Below, piece by piece: positions 41,720 through 50,409 of a DNA stretch of 64,000 nucleotides. The DNA is from Paenibacillus dendritiformis. GTDB taxonomy: Bacteria > Bacillota > Bacilli > Paenibacillales > Paenibacillaceae. Under the pieces are notes generated by a model that made no database searches, was not told where the DNA came from, and saw only the letters and a program-made list of their open reading frames with translations. How positions within the stretch are numbered: position 1 is the first letter of the stretch; each line of letters begins with the position of its first letter. The translations under genes were made by a program, and so were the position numbers. The stretch lies in assembly GCF_015845845.1 (NCBI RefSeq), contig NZ_LDIG01000062.1:49331-113330 (forward strand). The letters run 5' to 3'.

Positions 41720-42583
41720 TCAATGCTGAATTCGTTCTTCCGGGGTATCCGTATCGGCATCGTACAAATGCCCTGACCAGGCCAACGCTTCCTCCCGCTC
41801 CTCAGGCAGCGTCTTGCAGCGGTTCTTCACCCACTGCTCGATCAGCCAGTTCATCTCCAGAGCATTTTTCGTCGGAATTTGATGCTTCGCCTTCGGGATC
41901 CAGTACAATTGGCTGTTCGGCAGGCCATGATGCAGGATAAGCGCATATTTGTGAAAGCTTCTGTCGTTCTGTCCGTAGATGAGCAGCACCGGCGCCTTAA
42001 TCTCCTGCAGCCGATCCGTGCAATTGTAGTTCAAGCTGTACTGGTAATATTGTCTCCAGTTGGCATTATTGCCTCTCCTGGCCGCTCGCTGAAGATTTTT
42101 ATAGGTAAGGCGGCTATCGGCGTTCCCCCATGTGATCGCCCATGATATGAGCGACTTGGCCTTCCAGCGAGTGAAGGCTGCCGCCGCGCGGATGCGGCCG
42201 CGCAGCCACATATCGCTCGCTTCGGACATCGCGCTGATCAGCACGCCCCCGAGGAACCTCTCCGGGGCGGACAAGAGCGCGTGCAGAGCGATCGATCCTC
42301 CGGTAGAGTAGCCGCCGACATACGCTTGCTTCACGCCCAGCTTATCCATCAGCGCGAGCATATCTTCCGCGATGAGCTGGTATGTGATCGGCTCTTCAGA
42401 CGGGCCGCTGTATCCGTGGCCCCGAATATCGAACGTGATGACCCGGAAGCTGTCGGACAATTGGGCCATCTGGTAATTGAAATTTTCCGATGTCAGCAAT
42501 GGCGGATGGATCCAGATGATGGGCACCCCTTTGCCTCGCACATGATAGTGCAGGCTGACACCGTTCAAGCGGGCAATCGGCAC
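41720..42583 (-). CDS. Alpha/beta hydrolase
   Basis: A 287-residue alpha/beta-hydrolase-fold enzyme. The nucleophile elbow is GYSTGG, the oxyanion/HG-type segment is IWIHPPLL, FDIRGHGYS precedes the cap, the acid lies in LLIYGQNDRS, and the base is in PKAKHQIP. I choose GTG 42583 because AGAGGTGA lies five bases upstream; the in-frame ATG at 42601 lies before that site. Substrate unknown. It lies about 70 bases downstream of a TetR gene that may regulate it. Confidence 0.87.
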   Translation of the reverse strand: MPIARLNGVSLHYHVRGKGVPIIWIHPPLLTSENFNYQMAQLSDSFRVITFDIRGHGYSGPSEEPITYQLIAEDMLALMDKLGVKQAYVGGYSTGGSIALHALLSAPERFLGGVLISAMSEASDMWLRGRIRAAAAFTRWKAKSLISWAITWGNADSRLTYKNLQRAARRGNNANWRQYYQYSLNYNCTDRLQEIKAPVLLIYGQNDRSFHKYALILHHGLPNSQLYWIPKAKHQIPTKNALEMNWLIEQWVKNRCKTLPEEREEALAWSGHLYDADTDTPEERIQH

Positions 42584-42653
42584 CCCGGTCACCTCTCTCA
42601 TCAGATGTGGTTAGGCTCAGGGTGCCCTGTAAGTACCATGTTTATTCCTGGCC

Positions 42654-43556
42654 TTACAGCCGATTCAAGTGCTGCACGGCCGTCTCCAGTTGATCGCAGA
42701 CAGGACGCAGCGTCTCCACCCGGTTCAGATTGGCGAGCATCCCGAGCACGATAACCCGCCGCGGCTGAATCTCCATAAGCTCCTGCTCCAGTACCGCGAG
42801 CGAATCTATGGCATCCTGAATTCGTTCGGGAGGCAGGCTCAGCCGGCTCAGCTCTTCACGCATTTTCTGCACCAGGACCAGCGGATGCATCGCTTTCTGC
42901 GGCTCCTGGCTGATCGCTTGCAGAAGCGCCGGCCAATCCTCCTCCTTCATGAACGGTTCCGGCCGGGATTGCAGCAGCTTCTGCGCGCTCAGATCGACCA
43001 GATCAAGCGCGTAATCACTGAGGCGGTCCAACTTCACCGTAACCTCCTCCAGCAAGATCACGTTTAAGTATGTGGTAATGATTCCGCTCAGCAGCAAGGT
43101 CAAATCAAGCTTGTATGGCGAGATGGCGTTCCCGTACATATCCGTCAAATCGTTCATGATGCTCCGGGTGTTATCAAGACTGGCCTGCTGCAAAAATTGA
43201 TGGATCTCTTTATTGGCGAACCCGGCATTTTCCCGCATTTGCATCGTCGTGAACTCGGGATATTCGGACAACATCACCATATGGACTTCGATCTTCTTCT
43301 TCACCCGTTCACGGGGCGTCAATAACGGATCCCGTTCAATGATCTGAATCCGATCATAGAGCAGCCGGTAATAATATTTGAATATGTTCAACAACAGTTC
43401 TTCTTTGGAAGCGTAATGCTGATATACGCTGCCTTTGGACATTTTGCAATATTGGGCTATCTCCTGCATCGTCGTCTTCATATAACCCTGCGTGGCAAAC
43501 AGCTTCATCGCCGACTGTAAAATATGCTTCTTTTTTTCTGCCGAACGCTCCTCCAT
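42654..43556 (-). CDS. TetR/AcrR-family transcriptional regulator
   Basis: A 300-residue regulator. The N-terminal TetR HTH is clear: ILQSAMKLFATQGYMKTTMQ, then IAQYCKMSKGSVYQHYASKE. The C-terminal ligand domain is long for the family, with an extra helical extension (LSLPPERIQDAIDSL). Placed between an MFS transporter gene upstream and a hydrolase downstream, all leftward, it probably controls these neighbours. The inducer is unknown. Confidence 0.9.
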   Translation of the reverse strand: MEERSAEKKKHILQSAMKLFATQGYMKTTMQEIAQYCKMSKGSVYQHYASKEELLLNIFKYYYRLLYDRIQIIERDPLLTPRERVKKKIEVHMVMLSEYPEFTTMQMRENAGFANKEIHQFLQQASLDNTRSIMNDLTDMYGNAISPYKLDLTLLLSGIITTYLNVILLEEVTVKLDRLSDYALDLVDLSAQKLLQSRPEPFMKEEDWPALLQAISQEPQKAMHPLVLVQKMREELSRLSLPPERIQDAIDSLAVLEQELMEIQPRRVIVLGMLANLNRVETLRPVCDQLETAVQHLNRL

Positions 43557-43648
43557 AACGATGAATGCCCCCTGTACAAACTGTTCCGGTCATGCGAATA
43601 TGACCTATCTTAACGAAAAAGCCTCCCGTTTGCAATGAATCCGTCCTC

Positions 43649-44410
43649 TTACAGGGAAGCCGTGGAGGATTGAACCTCCCCCTTGCCGGTTCGCTTCCAG
43701 TTGGCGAGAATCATCGTGCTGAGCAATAAAATCACGGCTCCGAACCAATAAGGAATATTGGTATTCACGTCATATAAGATCCCGGCAATCGAAGGCCCGA
43801 TAATATTGCCCAGACTCATGTACGCCGTATTCATGCCGGCGACGAAGCCTTGCTCGTTCCCCGCCATTTTGGAGAGCAGCGTTCCGGCGACGGCTAACCC
43901 GGCAGCGAAATAAAAGGGAACGCGGATGCCGTATTCCGCGAGCAGTCCCCCGATGCCCGGGCCGATCACGACTCCCAGCGTCATGGAGGCGCCGAACAGT
44001 CCCATCCCCTTGGCCCGTTCATCCTCGGTCGTAATATCGGCAATATACGCCATCATCGGCGAGGTTAACAATGCCGCCCCCAAGCCGCCGAGAAGACGGG
44101 ACAGATACAGCATCCACATCTGGTCCGCAAAAGCAAACACGATTTGCGACAAAGCGAATATTCCGACCCCGCTAACAATCAATATTTTGCGGCCGTATTT
44201 ATCAGACCATTCCCCCGCTATGGGAGAGAACAGAAATTGAGTAAGCCCAAAAGCGGCAACCAGATAGCCCATCGCCTGTCCTCCGCCGCCAAATTCCTGC
44301 AAGAAAGAAGGCAGTATCGGGATAATCAACCCCATTCCTACCATCGTCACGAACATGTTCATCATCAAGATGACCAATGGTCCGTTGTATTTCCGCCTTG
44401 CTTGCGACAT
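43649..44410 (-). pseudogene. MFS drug exporter with an internal in-frame deletion
   Basis: Only 253 residues remain, against about 400 in the MFS multidrug group. Residues 1-170 give the normal first six helices, with the antiporter signatures GEWSDKYGRK and GPGIGGLLAEYG. Then FYFAAGLAVAGT joins directly to LLSKMAGNEQGFVAGMNTAY, normally found in helix 11 of the family. About 140 residues, roughly helices 7-10, are missing without a frameshift; the junction is near 43870-43890. ATG 44410 has a good AGGAGGA site. Transport activity is unlikely. Confidence 0.7.
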
Positions 44411-44591
44411 CTCTCGTCCTCCTCTTTTTTCTGTTCATTATCTGTTGATTAGGGAGCCTGACGAGTGCAAAACTGCCGCCTCCCATTTAGTACCGACCGG
44501 TTCTATATATGACTGCAGGGTCGAAATCATTTTACCTCAACCATCCAGTTCAAGTCAAAATGCTCTGGAGAAGCTTTCGTAACACGACAGC

Positions 44592-44619
44592 AAAAAAAAG
44601 AACCGCATACGCGGCTCTC
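44592..44619 (-). terminator. Terminator of the ArAE-family gene
   Basis: AGAGCCGC pairs with GCGGTTCT, then TTTTTT on the minus strand. Confidence 0.88.
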
Positions 44620-44646
44620 TTTCATGTAAATATTTCTCTTCTCTTT

Positions 44647-45690
44647 TTACAGCAAGCTTTGCAGCAGACCCTTATCTTCTTCCTTATCCACATGCCCGAC
44701 CAAGCGGTCTAGCCGGCTGATCTGATGGCCGTATTCATATAAGGACGCAGCCACGATCGATAACCGCAACGCTCCTTCCGGTCCATCCGTGCCGTACTGC
44801 AGCGCCTGGGTCATAAAGCGTTCGTTTTCCCGCTCCAGATTGGCGATGTCGCCGCTGTCGGGCTTGACCTTGTCTTCGAACTTGAGCAGGACATGCTCAT
44901 GGCATTTAATGAGCAGCTCCAGATGGCGATCGAAGAACAGATCGGATTCCTTCGTACGGGCCGACTGAAAATAATGCTCTTCGATGATATTGAGCACCTC
45001 GATGCCTTTGCGCAGCGTATTCAGCAGCTGCTTGTACACGACGATGCGGCGCGTATGGCGGTATTTGGACCGCTTCAGCTTCTTCGTCTCCTCCTCGAAC
45101 AGCTTGTACTTATCCGAGATCGATTTCAATGAATCCTCCAGCCCCTGCTTCTCGACGCGGAACGCGCTCTCCTTCATCTCATCCGAAATGGCGGTGCGAA
45201 GCAAAAGCGACATCCGGCTGAATACATTCTGGATCTGCCCGATAAATTGCGCCTGCGGATTCGGCGGGAAGAACAAAATATTGATTAAAAATGCCGAGCC
45301 GATGCCTATTAGCGTCAGCGCGAACCTTCCGAGCGCAAAGTCCCATTGCCCCGATGCTTCCATGACCGAGATGACAGTGACCAACGTTAGCCCGACCGTC
45401 TCCTCCATCTTCATCTTAAGACAGATAATGATGACCACAATGCATACAATCCCGACCGCGATCGGCTCGTTCGAGAACGCCATGCCGGCCAGCAGGGCGA
45501 TCGCGGCCCCCAACGTGTTCGTCTGGAGTTGATCGAGAAAATAACGCCATGACCGGTAGATGGACGGCTGCATGGCGAAGATGGCCGCCACTGCGGCAAT
45601 CACCGGCGTTTTGAATTGAAAATATTGACTGATGTATAAGGCGAGCGTAACGGCGATCCCCGTCTTCAACACCCGGGCGCCAAAAGCCAT
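44647..45690 (-). CDS. Aromatic acid exporter family / FUSC-like membrane protein
   Basis: A 347-residue protein with an N-terminal block of about six helices (VIAAVAAIFAMQPSIYRSW, TNTLGAAIALLAG, FLINILFFPPNP) and a long helical cytosolic C-terminus, the layout of ArAE_1/FUSC-like proteins in Bacillota. The family is related to exporters of aromatic acids, but the substrate is not proven. ATG 45690 follows GGAAGGAGGGAGGG. It is monocistronic. Confidence 0.85.
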   Translation of the reverse strand: MAFGARVLKTGIAVTLALYISQYFQFKTPVIAAVAAIFAMQPSIYRSWRYFLDQLQTNTLGAAIALLAGMAFSNEPIAVGIVCIVVIIICLKMKMEETVGLTLVTVISVMEASGQWDFALGRFALTLIGIGSAFLINILFFPPNPQAQFIGQIQNVFSRMSLLLRTAISDEMKESAFRVEKQGLEDSLKSISDKYKLFEEETKKLKRSKYRHTRRIVVYKQLLNTLRKGIEVLNIIEEHYFQSARTKESDLFFDRHLELLIKCHEHVLLKFEDKVKPDSGDIANLERENERFMTQALQYGTDGPEGALRLSIVAASLYEYGHQISRLDRLVGHVDKEEDKGLLQSLL

Positions 45691-45838
45691 GGCCCTCCCT
45701 CCTTCCTCCTATCCTATCCATATGGACAGAACTCCGCCATATTCCTTTATGGACAAGGTTTTATTTTATCTAATCTTATTGTAAAATCAAGTCCCGGAGG
45801 CGGCAATATGCTTCCAACCGTTCCGCTTAGACAACGCC

Positions 45839-45874
45839 AAAAAGCCTTCATGCCGGATGTCCGGACAGAAGGCT
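45839..45874 (-). terminator. Terminator of the SLH-BsuPI gene
   Basis: AGCCTTC pairs with GAAGGCT, with an inner CCGG/CCGG stem, then TTTTT. Confidence 0.83.
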
Positions 45875-45891
45875 CAATCCGCGGTCTGCGT

Positions 45892-46770
45892 TTATAATTG
45901 GATCTGTTCCTTCAAGTACGCCTTATGTTCGGTCACCAGCCAGAACTCTACCGTATAGGTTTGACCCTGCTGCAGATTCACAGACTCGCGGTATGTCAGC
46001 GATTTCCCGGGGAGCACCGTCTCCTCTCCCAATACGGTTAAATAAAATTTGTCCTTGGAGGCCTGATATACCACTTTGCCCGCCGAGTCCGTCACCTTGA
46101 AGTCATAGCGCTGCGAGGAGGTGAACGGAAGAACCAGCTCTTCATGCGATACGTTGGTTACGATGAACGTCAGCACCGCCTCTCCTTGCTTGGTGCGGCC
46201 GACTTCCATCTTCGTCTCCAGCGGCGAAATCCGGACGGCCTCCTGGAACTGCTCCGCCAGCTTCTTGGCCGCTAGCTCGGAGATCGGCTTACGGAAGTCA
46301 AGATCGTCTTTGACGATCGACAAGGCTACAGCCGCGTGAATATAGCGGGACGCCCAGGCCGAGCACTTGTATGGCCCTGACTTCGCCTGTTCGAGCGCCG
46401 GCGCGGCCATCTCGTCAAGCTGGTACCCCCTTGCCAGCGCAGCGATCATCTCCTGATAGGTTACGCTTCGATCGGGCCGGAAATGCTCGGCATCCGTTCC
46501 CTTCATGAGTCCCGCTTCGATGACGGCGGGAATGGCCCCTTGGGCCGTCGCCCAGTGATCGGCCGCATCCGCGAATGTCGTGCTCGCCTTCTTCGTATCG
46601 AGCCCGAAGAGCTCGGCCAGCAGCACCGCCAGATCAGCCCGACTCAGCTCGTTCATCTCAATGGCCATGTTGACGGGCTCTATGGCCCGCGGTTCCGCCT
46701 GTGTTCCTGCCGGCAGCGCCATCATGCCGGCAAGTGCCAATCCGCAGGCAAGCCTGTTTATCTGCTTCAT
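45892..46770 (-). CDS. Exported protein with SLH-like region and BsuPI domain
   Basis: A 292-residue secreted protein. Signal peptide: about residues 1-25 (LACGLALAGMMALPAGTQA). SLH-type sequence follows (FADAADHWATAQGAIPAVIE and MKGTDAEHFRPDRSVTYQEM). The C-terminal half is a beta-sandwich resembling BsuPI (intracellular proteinase inhibitor) domains: LTFIVTNVSHEELVLPFTSS and VYQASKDKFYLTVLGEETV. It may be a wall-bound protease inhibitor, perhaps relevant to the wall-bound subtilase in this window; that link is a guess. ATG 46770 is 10 bases after AGGGAGA. Confidence 0.82.
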   Translation of the reverse strand: MKQINRLACGLALAGMMALPAGTQAEPRAIEPVNMAIEMNELSRADLAVLLAELFGLDTKKASTTFADAADHWATAQGAIPAVIEAGLMKGTDAEHFRPDRSVTYQEMIAALARGYQLDEMAAPALEQAKSGPYKCSAWASRYIHAAVALSIVKDDLDFRKPISELAAKKLAEQFQEAVRISPLETKMEVGRTKQGEAVLTFIVTNVSHEELVLPFTSSQRYDFKVTDSAGKVVYQASKDKFYLTVLGEETVLPGKSLTYRESVNLQQGQTYTVEFWLVTEHKAYLKEQIQL

Positions 46771-46911
46771 CTCAATCTTCTCCCTTCTTACATATCGGAA
46801 TGAATGCATGAACGCATCTTCCTATATTTTACCTGACGCTCTTCAGGCGCGGGATGTTGCAGGATCAGGAATAGGATTCCCTTTCGGAGTCAGCGGCAAC
46901 CGGATGCGCGA

Positions 46912-46944
46912 CAAAACAGCGGCACCTTCTCCCGATGCCGCTGC
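46912..46944 (-). terminator. Terminator of the CAP-domain gene
   Basis: CAGCGGCA pairs with TGCCGCTG, followed by TTTTGT. Confidence 0.8.
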
Positions 46945-46963
46945 AGTGATGTCATATTTAATT

Positions 46964-47722
46964 TTAGCCGGTGAACTCTTGAACCCATTCGCCATTGTAA
47001 TAAGCGACGCCAATCGAAGTATAGTTCGGATTCAAAATGTTTTGGCGATGGCCTTGGCTGTTCATCCAAGCGTTCATAACCTCTTCCGGCGTACGCTGTC
47101 CTTTGGCGATGTTCTCGCCAGCCGTACGGTATTGAACGCCTTGCGCCTTCATCAGATCGAACGGGGAGCCGAGCGTCGGCGATTGATGGTCAAAATAGTT
47201 GTTGTTATACATATCTTGCGCCTTAATCATCGCTACCTTCGTCAGCTTCTCATCCGATTGAAGCGGGTTCAAGCCGGCTTTGGCCCGTTCCTTGTTGACC
47301 AGATCGACCACTTGACTCGCAAAGTCGGACTTGTCCGTGACCGTGCCATTATCTGTGCTTGGCGCAGGCTGTGCCGGCTTCGTTGGAGCAGGCGTTGGCT
47401 TGGATTCCGGTTTGGTGACGACGTTGCCTGGATTTTGAACCGTCGGCAGTTTTACGACAGGCTGCTGCTGTGTGCTGCCGTTATTGGCTTGATTCTTCCA
47501 ATCCTTTACCAGATTGTCCAACCAAGCTTGCCAGTCGGCGGATTTTGCCGGATCCGGAATGACGGCTTTCACATTTACGCCGTTTACTTTAACCATATAG
47601 CAATTCGGGTTCTGCGCCTGCACCGCATCGGTCTGCGGCGCCGCGAAGGCGGAACCGGCCGCCAGAACCGGAGCTAGCGCGATAGCGCTGGTTACTGCGA
47701 CTTTTTTGAGTGGATTCTTCAT
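46964..47722 (-). CDS. Secreted CAP-domain protein (YkwD type)
   Basis: A 252-residue exported protein. Signal peptide: residues 1-28, ending AAGSAFA. A spacer rich in Pro/Lys/Thr precedes a CAP/SCP domain: VVDLVNKERAKAGLNPL, HQSPTLGSPFDLM, AGENIAKG, WMNSQGHRQNIL and YTSIGVAYYNG, containing the conserved His/Glu pairs. Bacterial CAP proteins are linked to cell-wall and spore functions, with an unknown activity. ATG 47722 follows GGGAGAG. A c-di-AMP riboswitch lies immediately upstream. Confidence 0.92.
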   Translation of the reverse strand: MKNPLKKVAVTSAIALAPVLAAGSAFAAPQTDAVQAQNPNCYMVKVNGVNVKAVIPDPAKSADWQAWLDNLVKDWKNQANNGSTQQQPVVKLPTVQNPGNVVTKPESKPTPAPTKPAQPAPSTDNGTVTDKSDFASQVVDLVNKERAKAGLNPLQSDEKLTKVAMIKAQDMYNNNYFDHQSPTLGSPFDLMKAQGVQYRTAGENIAKGQRTPEEVMNAWMNSQGHRQNILNPNYTSIGVAYYNGEWVQEFTG

Positions 47723-47739
47723 TCATTCATCTCTCCCTT

Positions 47740-47858
47740 TGCAGCCTACGAGGTTAGCTGTCGGGTTCGGGTCAAAGAGGTCACCCCTGACGCAAGTATG
47801 CGACTTCACCCCAAAAGTTGGGTCCCCCGCGCTCTTCCGAGCTTCGGCTTGATTCGAA
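47740..47858 (-). ncRNA. ydaO-yuaA (cyclic di-AMP) riboswitch
   Basis: The minus strand shows the conserved blocks in order: AGAGCGCGGGGGACCCAACT, TTGGGGTGAA, CGCATACTTGCGTCAGGGG, then CCCGAACCCGACAGCTAACC and CTCGTAGGC. They match the ydaO class, which turns off wall-related genes when c-di-AMP is high. It ends about 20 bases before the CAP gene start, so it may act on translation or through a terminator overlapping this end. Confidence 0.92.
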
Positions 47859-47992
47859 TTCGTACACATCGTAACACGAATAGGAGGAGAGATCATGCTA
47901 TAATATATGGCATTTAATTAAGATTTTGTTACCGTTTTGTAACCACTTTGACATCAGATCGTTCGAAAAGATGATATAGAGGTTAAGTGCCT

Positions 47993-48268
47993 ATGATTAT
48001 TCGAATTACTTTGGGACTGCTCATCGTCGCCATTGCAGGAGTGTATGCCCTCATTGAAGATGATCTGTACCAATTGTTCAACATTACGGGTTGGATTGGT
48101 CTCGGGCTGTGCGGATTTGCCGGCATGATGTCCGACGGGCTAAGCCAACCCGAGTACAACAGACAGCACAGCGCCAGTCAAGGCATAGGCTTCGTCGCTA
48201 CGCTATGGCTTCTTGGCGCACCGAGCCTGCTCACTTCGCTGATGCTGTACATCCTCGTGTACCGCTAA
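47993..48268 (+). CDS. Small membrane protein, three predicted helices
   Basis: A 91-residue hydrophobic protein: RITLGLLIVAIAGVYALIED, ITGWIGLGLCGFAGMMSDG and FVATLWLLGAPSLLTSLM form three helices. The ATG at 47993 is about nine bases after GAGGT; the GTG at 47987 is too close to that site. No family recognised with confidence. It diverges from the CAP gene and its riboswitch. Confidence 0.7.
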   Translation: MIIRITLGLLIVAIAGVYALIEDDLYQLFNITGWIGLGLCGFAGMMSDGLSQPEYNRQHSASQGIGFVATLWLLGAPSLLTSLMLYILVYR

Positions 48269-48301
48269 GATTCCCCTCATCGGCTGCATGGGAACGCACG
48301 G

Positions 48302-48940
48302 CTACCAGGCTTTCTCTCCGAGCGCATCCTGGTAGTGGGACGTGTCGCCATGCAGTAAAATACGAGGTCTCCCCTCCGTGAACTCCAGCTTGCACAGGCA
48401 GGCCGGATGAATGTAGGGAAGCTCCCACAGCAGATGAAGAGGGCGCGGCTCCGCGTAAGCCATCAATAGCTTGACCACGACCGTATGGGTCACGATCAAG
48501 ACGGATTGGCCGGGATGGTCGCGCACGATGCGCAATAGCCGCCCCAGAGCCCGCTCTTGAACCTCATGGAAGGTCTCTCCGCCTTCAACCTGGAATTGGC
48601 CCGGGTTTTTCCAAAATAATTCGAACTGCTCCGGGTCCCGCTCCCGCACCGCCGCCTGCGTCTGTCCTTCCCATGCGCCGAGATGAATCTCCTTCAGATC
48701 CTCACAGGCCTGAATCGGAAGACCCCGCTCCATTCGAATCAGCTCTGCGGTCCGATACGCCCTTCCGCTGGAACTGGCATATATCGCATCAAGAGGCTCA
48801 TGCCGCAGCGCCTCCCCCAGCCAGATTGCTTGTTGGACACCCAATTCGGTCAAGGGAGAGTCCTGATGCCCCTGCATTCGATGCTCCAGATTCCACTCCG
48901 TCTGTCCGTGGCGGACGAGATAAATCGTGGTCGGTTTCAT
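48302..48940 (-). CDS. Histidine phosphatase family (phosphoglycerate-mutase-like)
   Basis: A 212-residue phosphatase. The RHG motif LVRHGQTEWN with the phospho-accepting His is at residues 9-18. EGGETFHEVQER and the second catalytic His in VLIVTHTVVVKLL follow. Length and wording match the broad-specificity phosphatases of this superfamily (CobC/PhoE-like). ATG 48940 follows AGAGGAG. The substrate cannot be named. Confidence 0.9.
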   Translation of the reverse strand: MKPTTIYLVRHGQTEWNLEHRMQGHQDSPLTELGVQQAIWLGEALRHEPLDAIYASSSGRAYRTAELIRMERGLPIQACEDLKEIHLGAWEGQTQAAVRERDPEQFELFWKNPGQFQVEGGETFHEVQERALGRLLRIVRDHPGQSVLIVTHTVVVKLLMAYAEPRPLHLLWELPYIHPACLCKLEFTEGRPRILLHGDTSHYQDALGEKAW

Positions 48941-48986
48941 AGTTTTTCTCCTCTCTGCCTCGTTCAAAGGCATGTCCTGACAACAC

Positions 48987-49160
48987 TCAACGCTGATAAG
49001 TAACCCAGGCAGGAACGGCCTCGAACGGGAAAAAATCAAGCCTCGGCAATGCCCATTCGTCTGTCGTATCGATCTCGGCATACAGCCGCTCCAAGCCGAT
49101 CAGCTACGCATAGCGCACTTGCCGCTTCGTCAATTCCACGATCCAGTGCCTCGCACGCTC
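48987..49160 (-). pseudogene. C-terminal gene remnant with an internal stop
   Basis: One frame reads ARHWIVELTKRQVRYA, a TAG codon, then LIGLERLYAEIDTT, WALPRLDFFPFEAVPAW and a TGA. Both parts look like real coding sequence in the same frame, so this is probably the end of a decayed gene. The family was not recognised. Confidence 0.35.
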
Positions 49161-49194
49161 CCGTTCCCTGCCGCATACTCCATTTTTCTGGATA

Positions 49195-49617
49195 TCAATC
49201 AAAAAACTGAATATGGGGCTTGCGGGCACGATAGTATTGAAGCCGATCGCCGAGCGTCCCCGTATGGAATTCGAAGCAGTGATGATCGGGATCGAGAAAA
49301 TAAATCGACTGTCTGTCTTCCCGTGACCTTTCCCGGCCAGCAAGTACCGTAACTCCATAATCCAGCAGCTTCTGGCGCACCGGCTCATAATCCTTTTCAT
49401 CAATGCTGAACGCGATATGCGTATAAGTAACCGCCTGCCCGGAGCGCTCGGCATCCTCCTGATTCAGCGCGATCCACAAGCCATGGCAATCGAAGTAAGC
49501 CAGCCGCCTCCCGACACACAGCAGCTTGCCTTCCAAAATATCGCGGTAGAACGCGATCGAGGCTTCCATATCCGACACGGAAAAACAGAAATGATTCAAG
49601 CCTCTGATATATGACAT
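49195..49617 (-). CDS. fosB: Metallothiol transferase FosB (fosfomycin resistance)
   Basis: A 140-residue VOC-fold enzyme that opens the epoxide of fosfomycin with bacillithiol. Metal ligands are His9 (GLNHFCF), His67 (TYTHIAF) and Glu116 (CFEFHTGT). The sequence GRERSREDRQSIYFLDPD and the tail TGTLGDRLQYYR are characteristic of FosB. Length matches. The ATG at 49617 follows AAGGAGGACGCCG. Together with the PIG-L deacetylase it points to a bacillithiol-using host. Confidence 0.95.
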   Translation of the reverse strand: MSYIRGLNHFCFSVSDMEASIAFYRDILEGKLLCVGRRLAYFDCHGLWIALNQEDAERSGQAVTYTHIAFSIDEKDYEPVRQKLLDYGVTVLAGRERSREDRQSIYFLDPDHHCFEFHTGTLGDRLQYYRARKPHIQFFD

Positions 49618-49628
49618 CGGCGTCCTCC

Positions 49629-50140
49629 TTACCCTGTTCGCTCCGGCTTCGAAGCCGGGTCCACAATATACGCGACATTCTCATTGAAACGCAGTGCGTA
49701 ATCGAGAGCGGATAGCCGGACGAATGCGGTGTCATCCAGATCGAACATACTGATTCCGGGCAAGTACTGGGCGGAACTGCTTAATACAACATCATCCCTT
49801 CCCGGGAAGCGGAATGTATACCTGAAATCCCGGCTCGACACATAACCTGAGAGCAACCGGATGCTGATATACCATTCCCCATCCAGCATCACCAAGGAAC
49901 CGCGCGAGTCTCCTTCCATCGGAAAATGCGGGGAGCGAATATGATATGCGGGCCAAGCTTGAGATGATATATGCCCCTCACATAACGGAGCAGCTTGATC
50001 ATCCCTGCCGCTCCGCCTCCGGCCAGCCCAACCACGAGCATTCGCAACGGATCCCCTGTTCTCAACCAATGGAGCAAGCCGTCTGCTCCCGCGGCAAACA
50101 ACAGGGCGATGCCAAGCAAGAACGCGAACATCAGAGCCAA
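49629..50140 (-). pseudogene. Two-helix membrane protein, frameshifted
   Basis: Frame 1 (TTG 50140 after AAGGGGG) encodes two membrane helices, LALMFAFLLGIALLFAAGAD and MLVVGLAGGGAAGMIKLL, then GIYHLKLGPHIIF. Frame 2 takes over near 49931-49945 with SPHFPMEGDSRGSLVMLDGE and continues with WYISIRLLSGYVSSRDF to the stop. Fusing them gives about 165 residues. No family was recognised. One indel explains the break. Confidence 0.55.
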
Positions 50141-50141
50141 C

Positions 50142-50348
50142 CTATCCGCCCCCTTTACGCTCTCCGGCATACCGCCACCATCGAAAGAGAGGAAGGCTCG
50201 AGGGATGCGCCGGACCAGCCTCCGTACAGATGCAGGAGTTCAAAGTCGCCCATTCTAGAACCATCGGCAGTTCAGGATTGCCCTGATTTTCAAGATCATA
50301 TACGTTCGGATCCTCATATTCGGATAAGTCCCAATCCATCATGGTCAT
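50142..50348 (-). pseudogene. N-terminal stub of a class I methyltransferase
   Basis: MDWDLSEYEDPNVYDLENQG and NPELPMVLEWA match the start of a group of SAM-dependent methyltransferases. After that the frame turns into unrelated sequence, and the SAM-binding DLGCGTG-type motif is missing. ATG 50348 has an AGAGGTGG site. It looks like a large 3' deletion. Confidence 0.5.
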
Positions 50349-50409
50349 CAATCCACCTCTTCACATAGAATCATGCCTGCTCCGGCATGGCGCTTCAGTG
50401 CCTCTTGCC

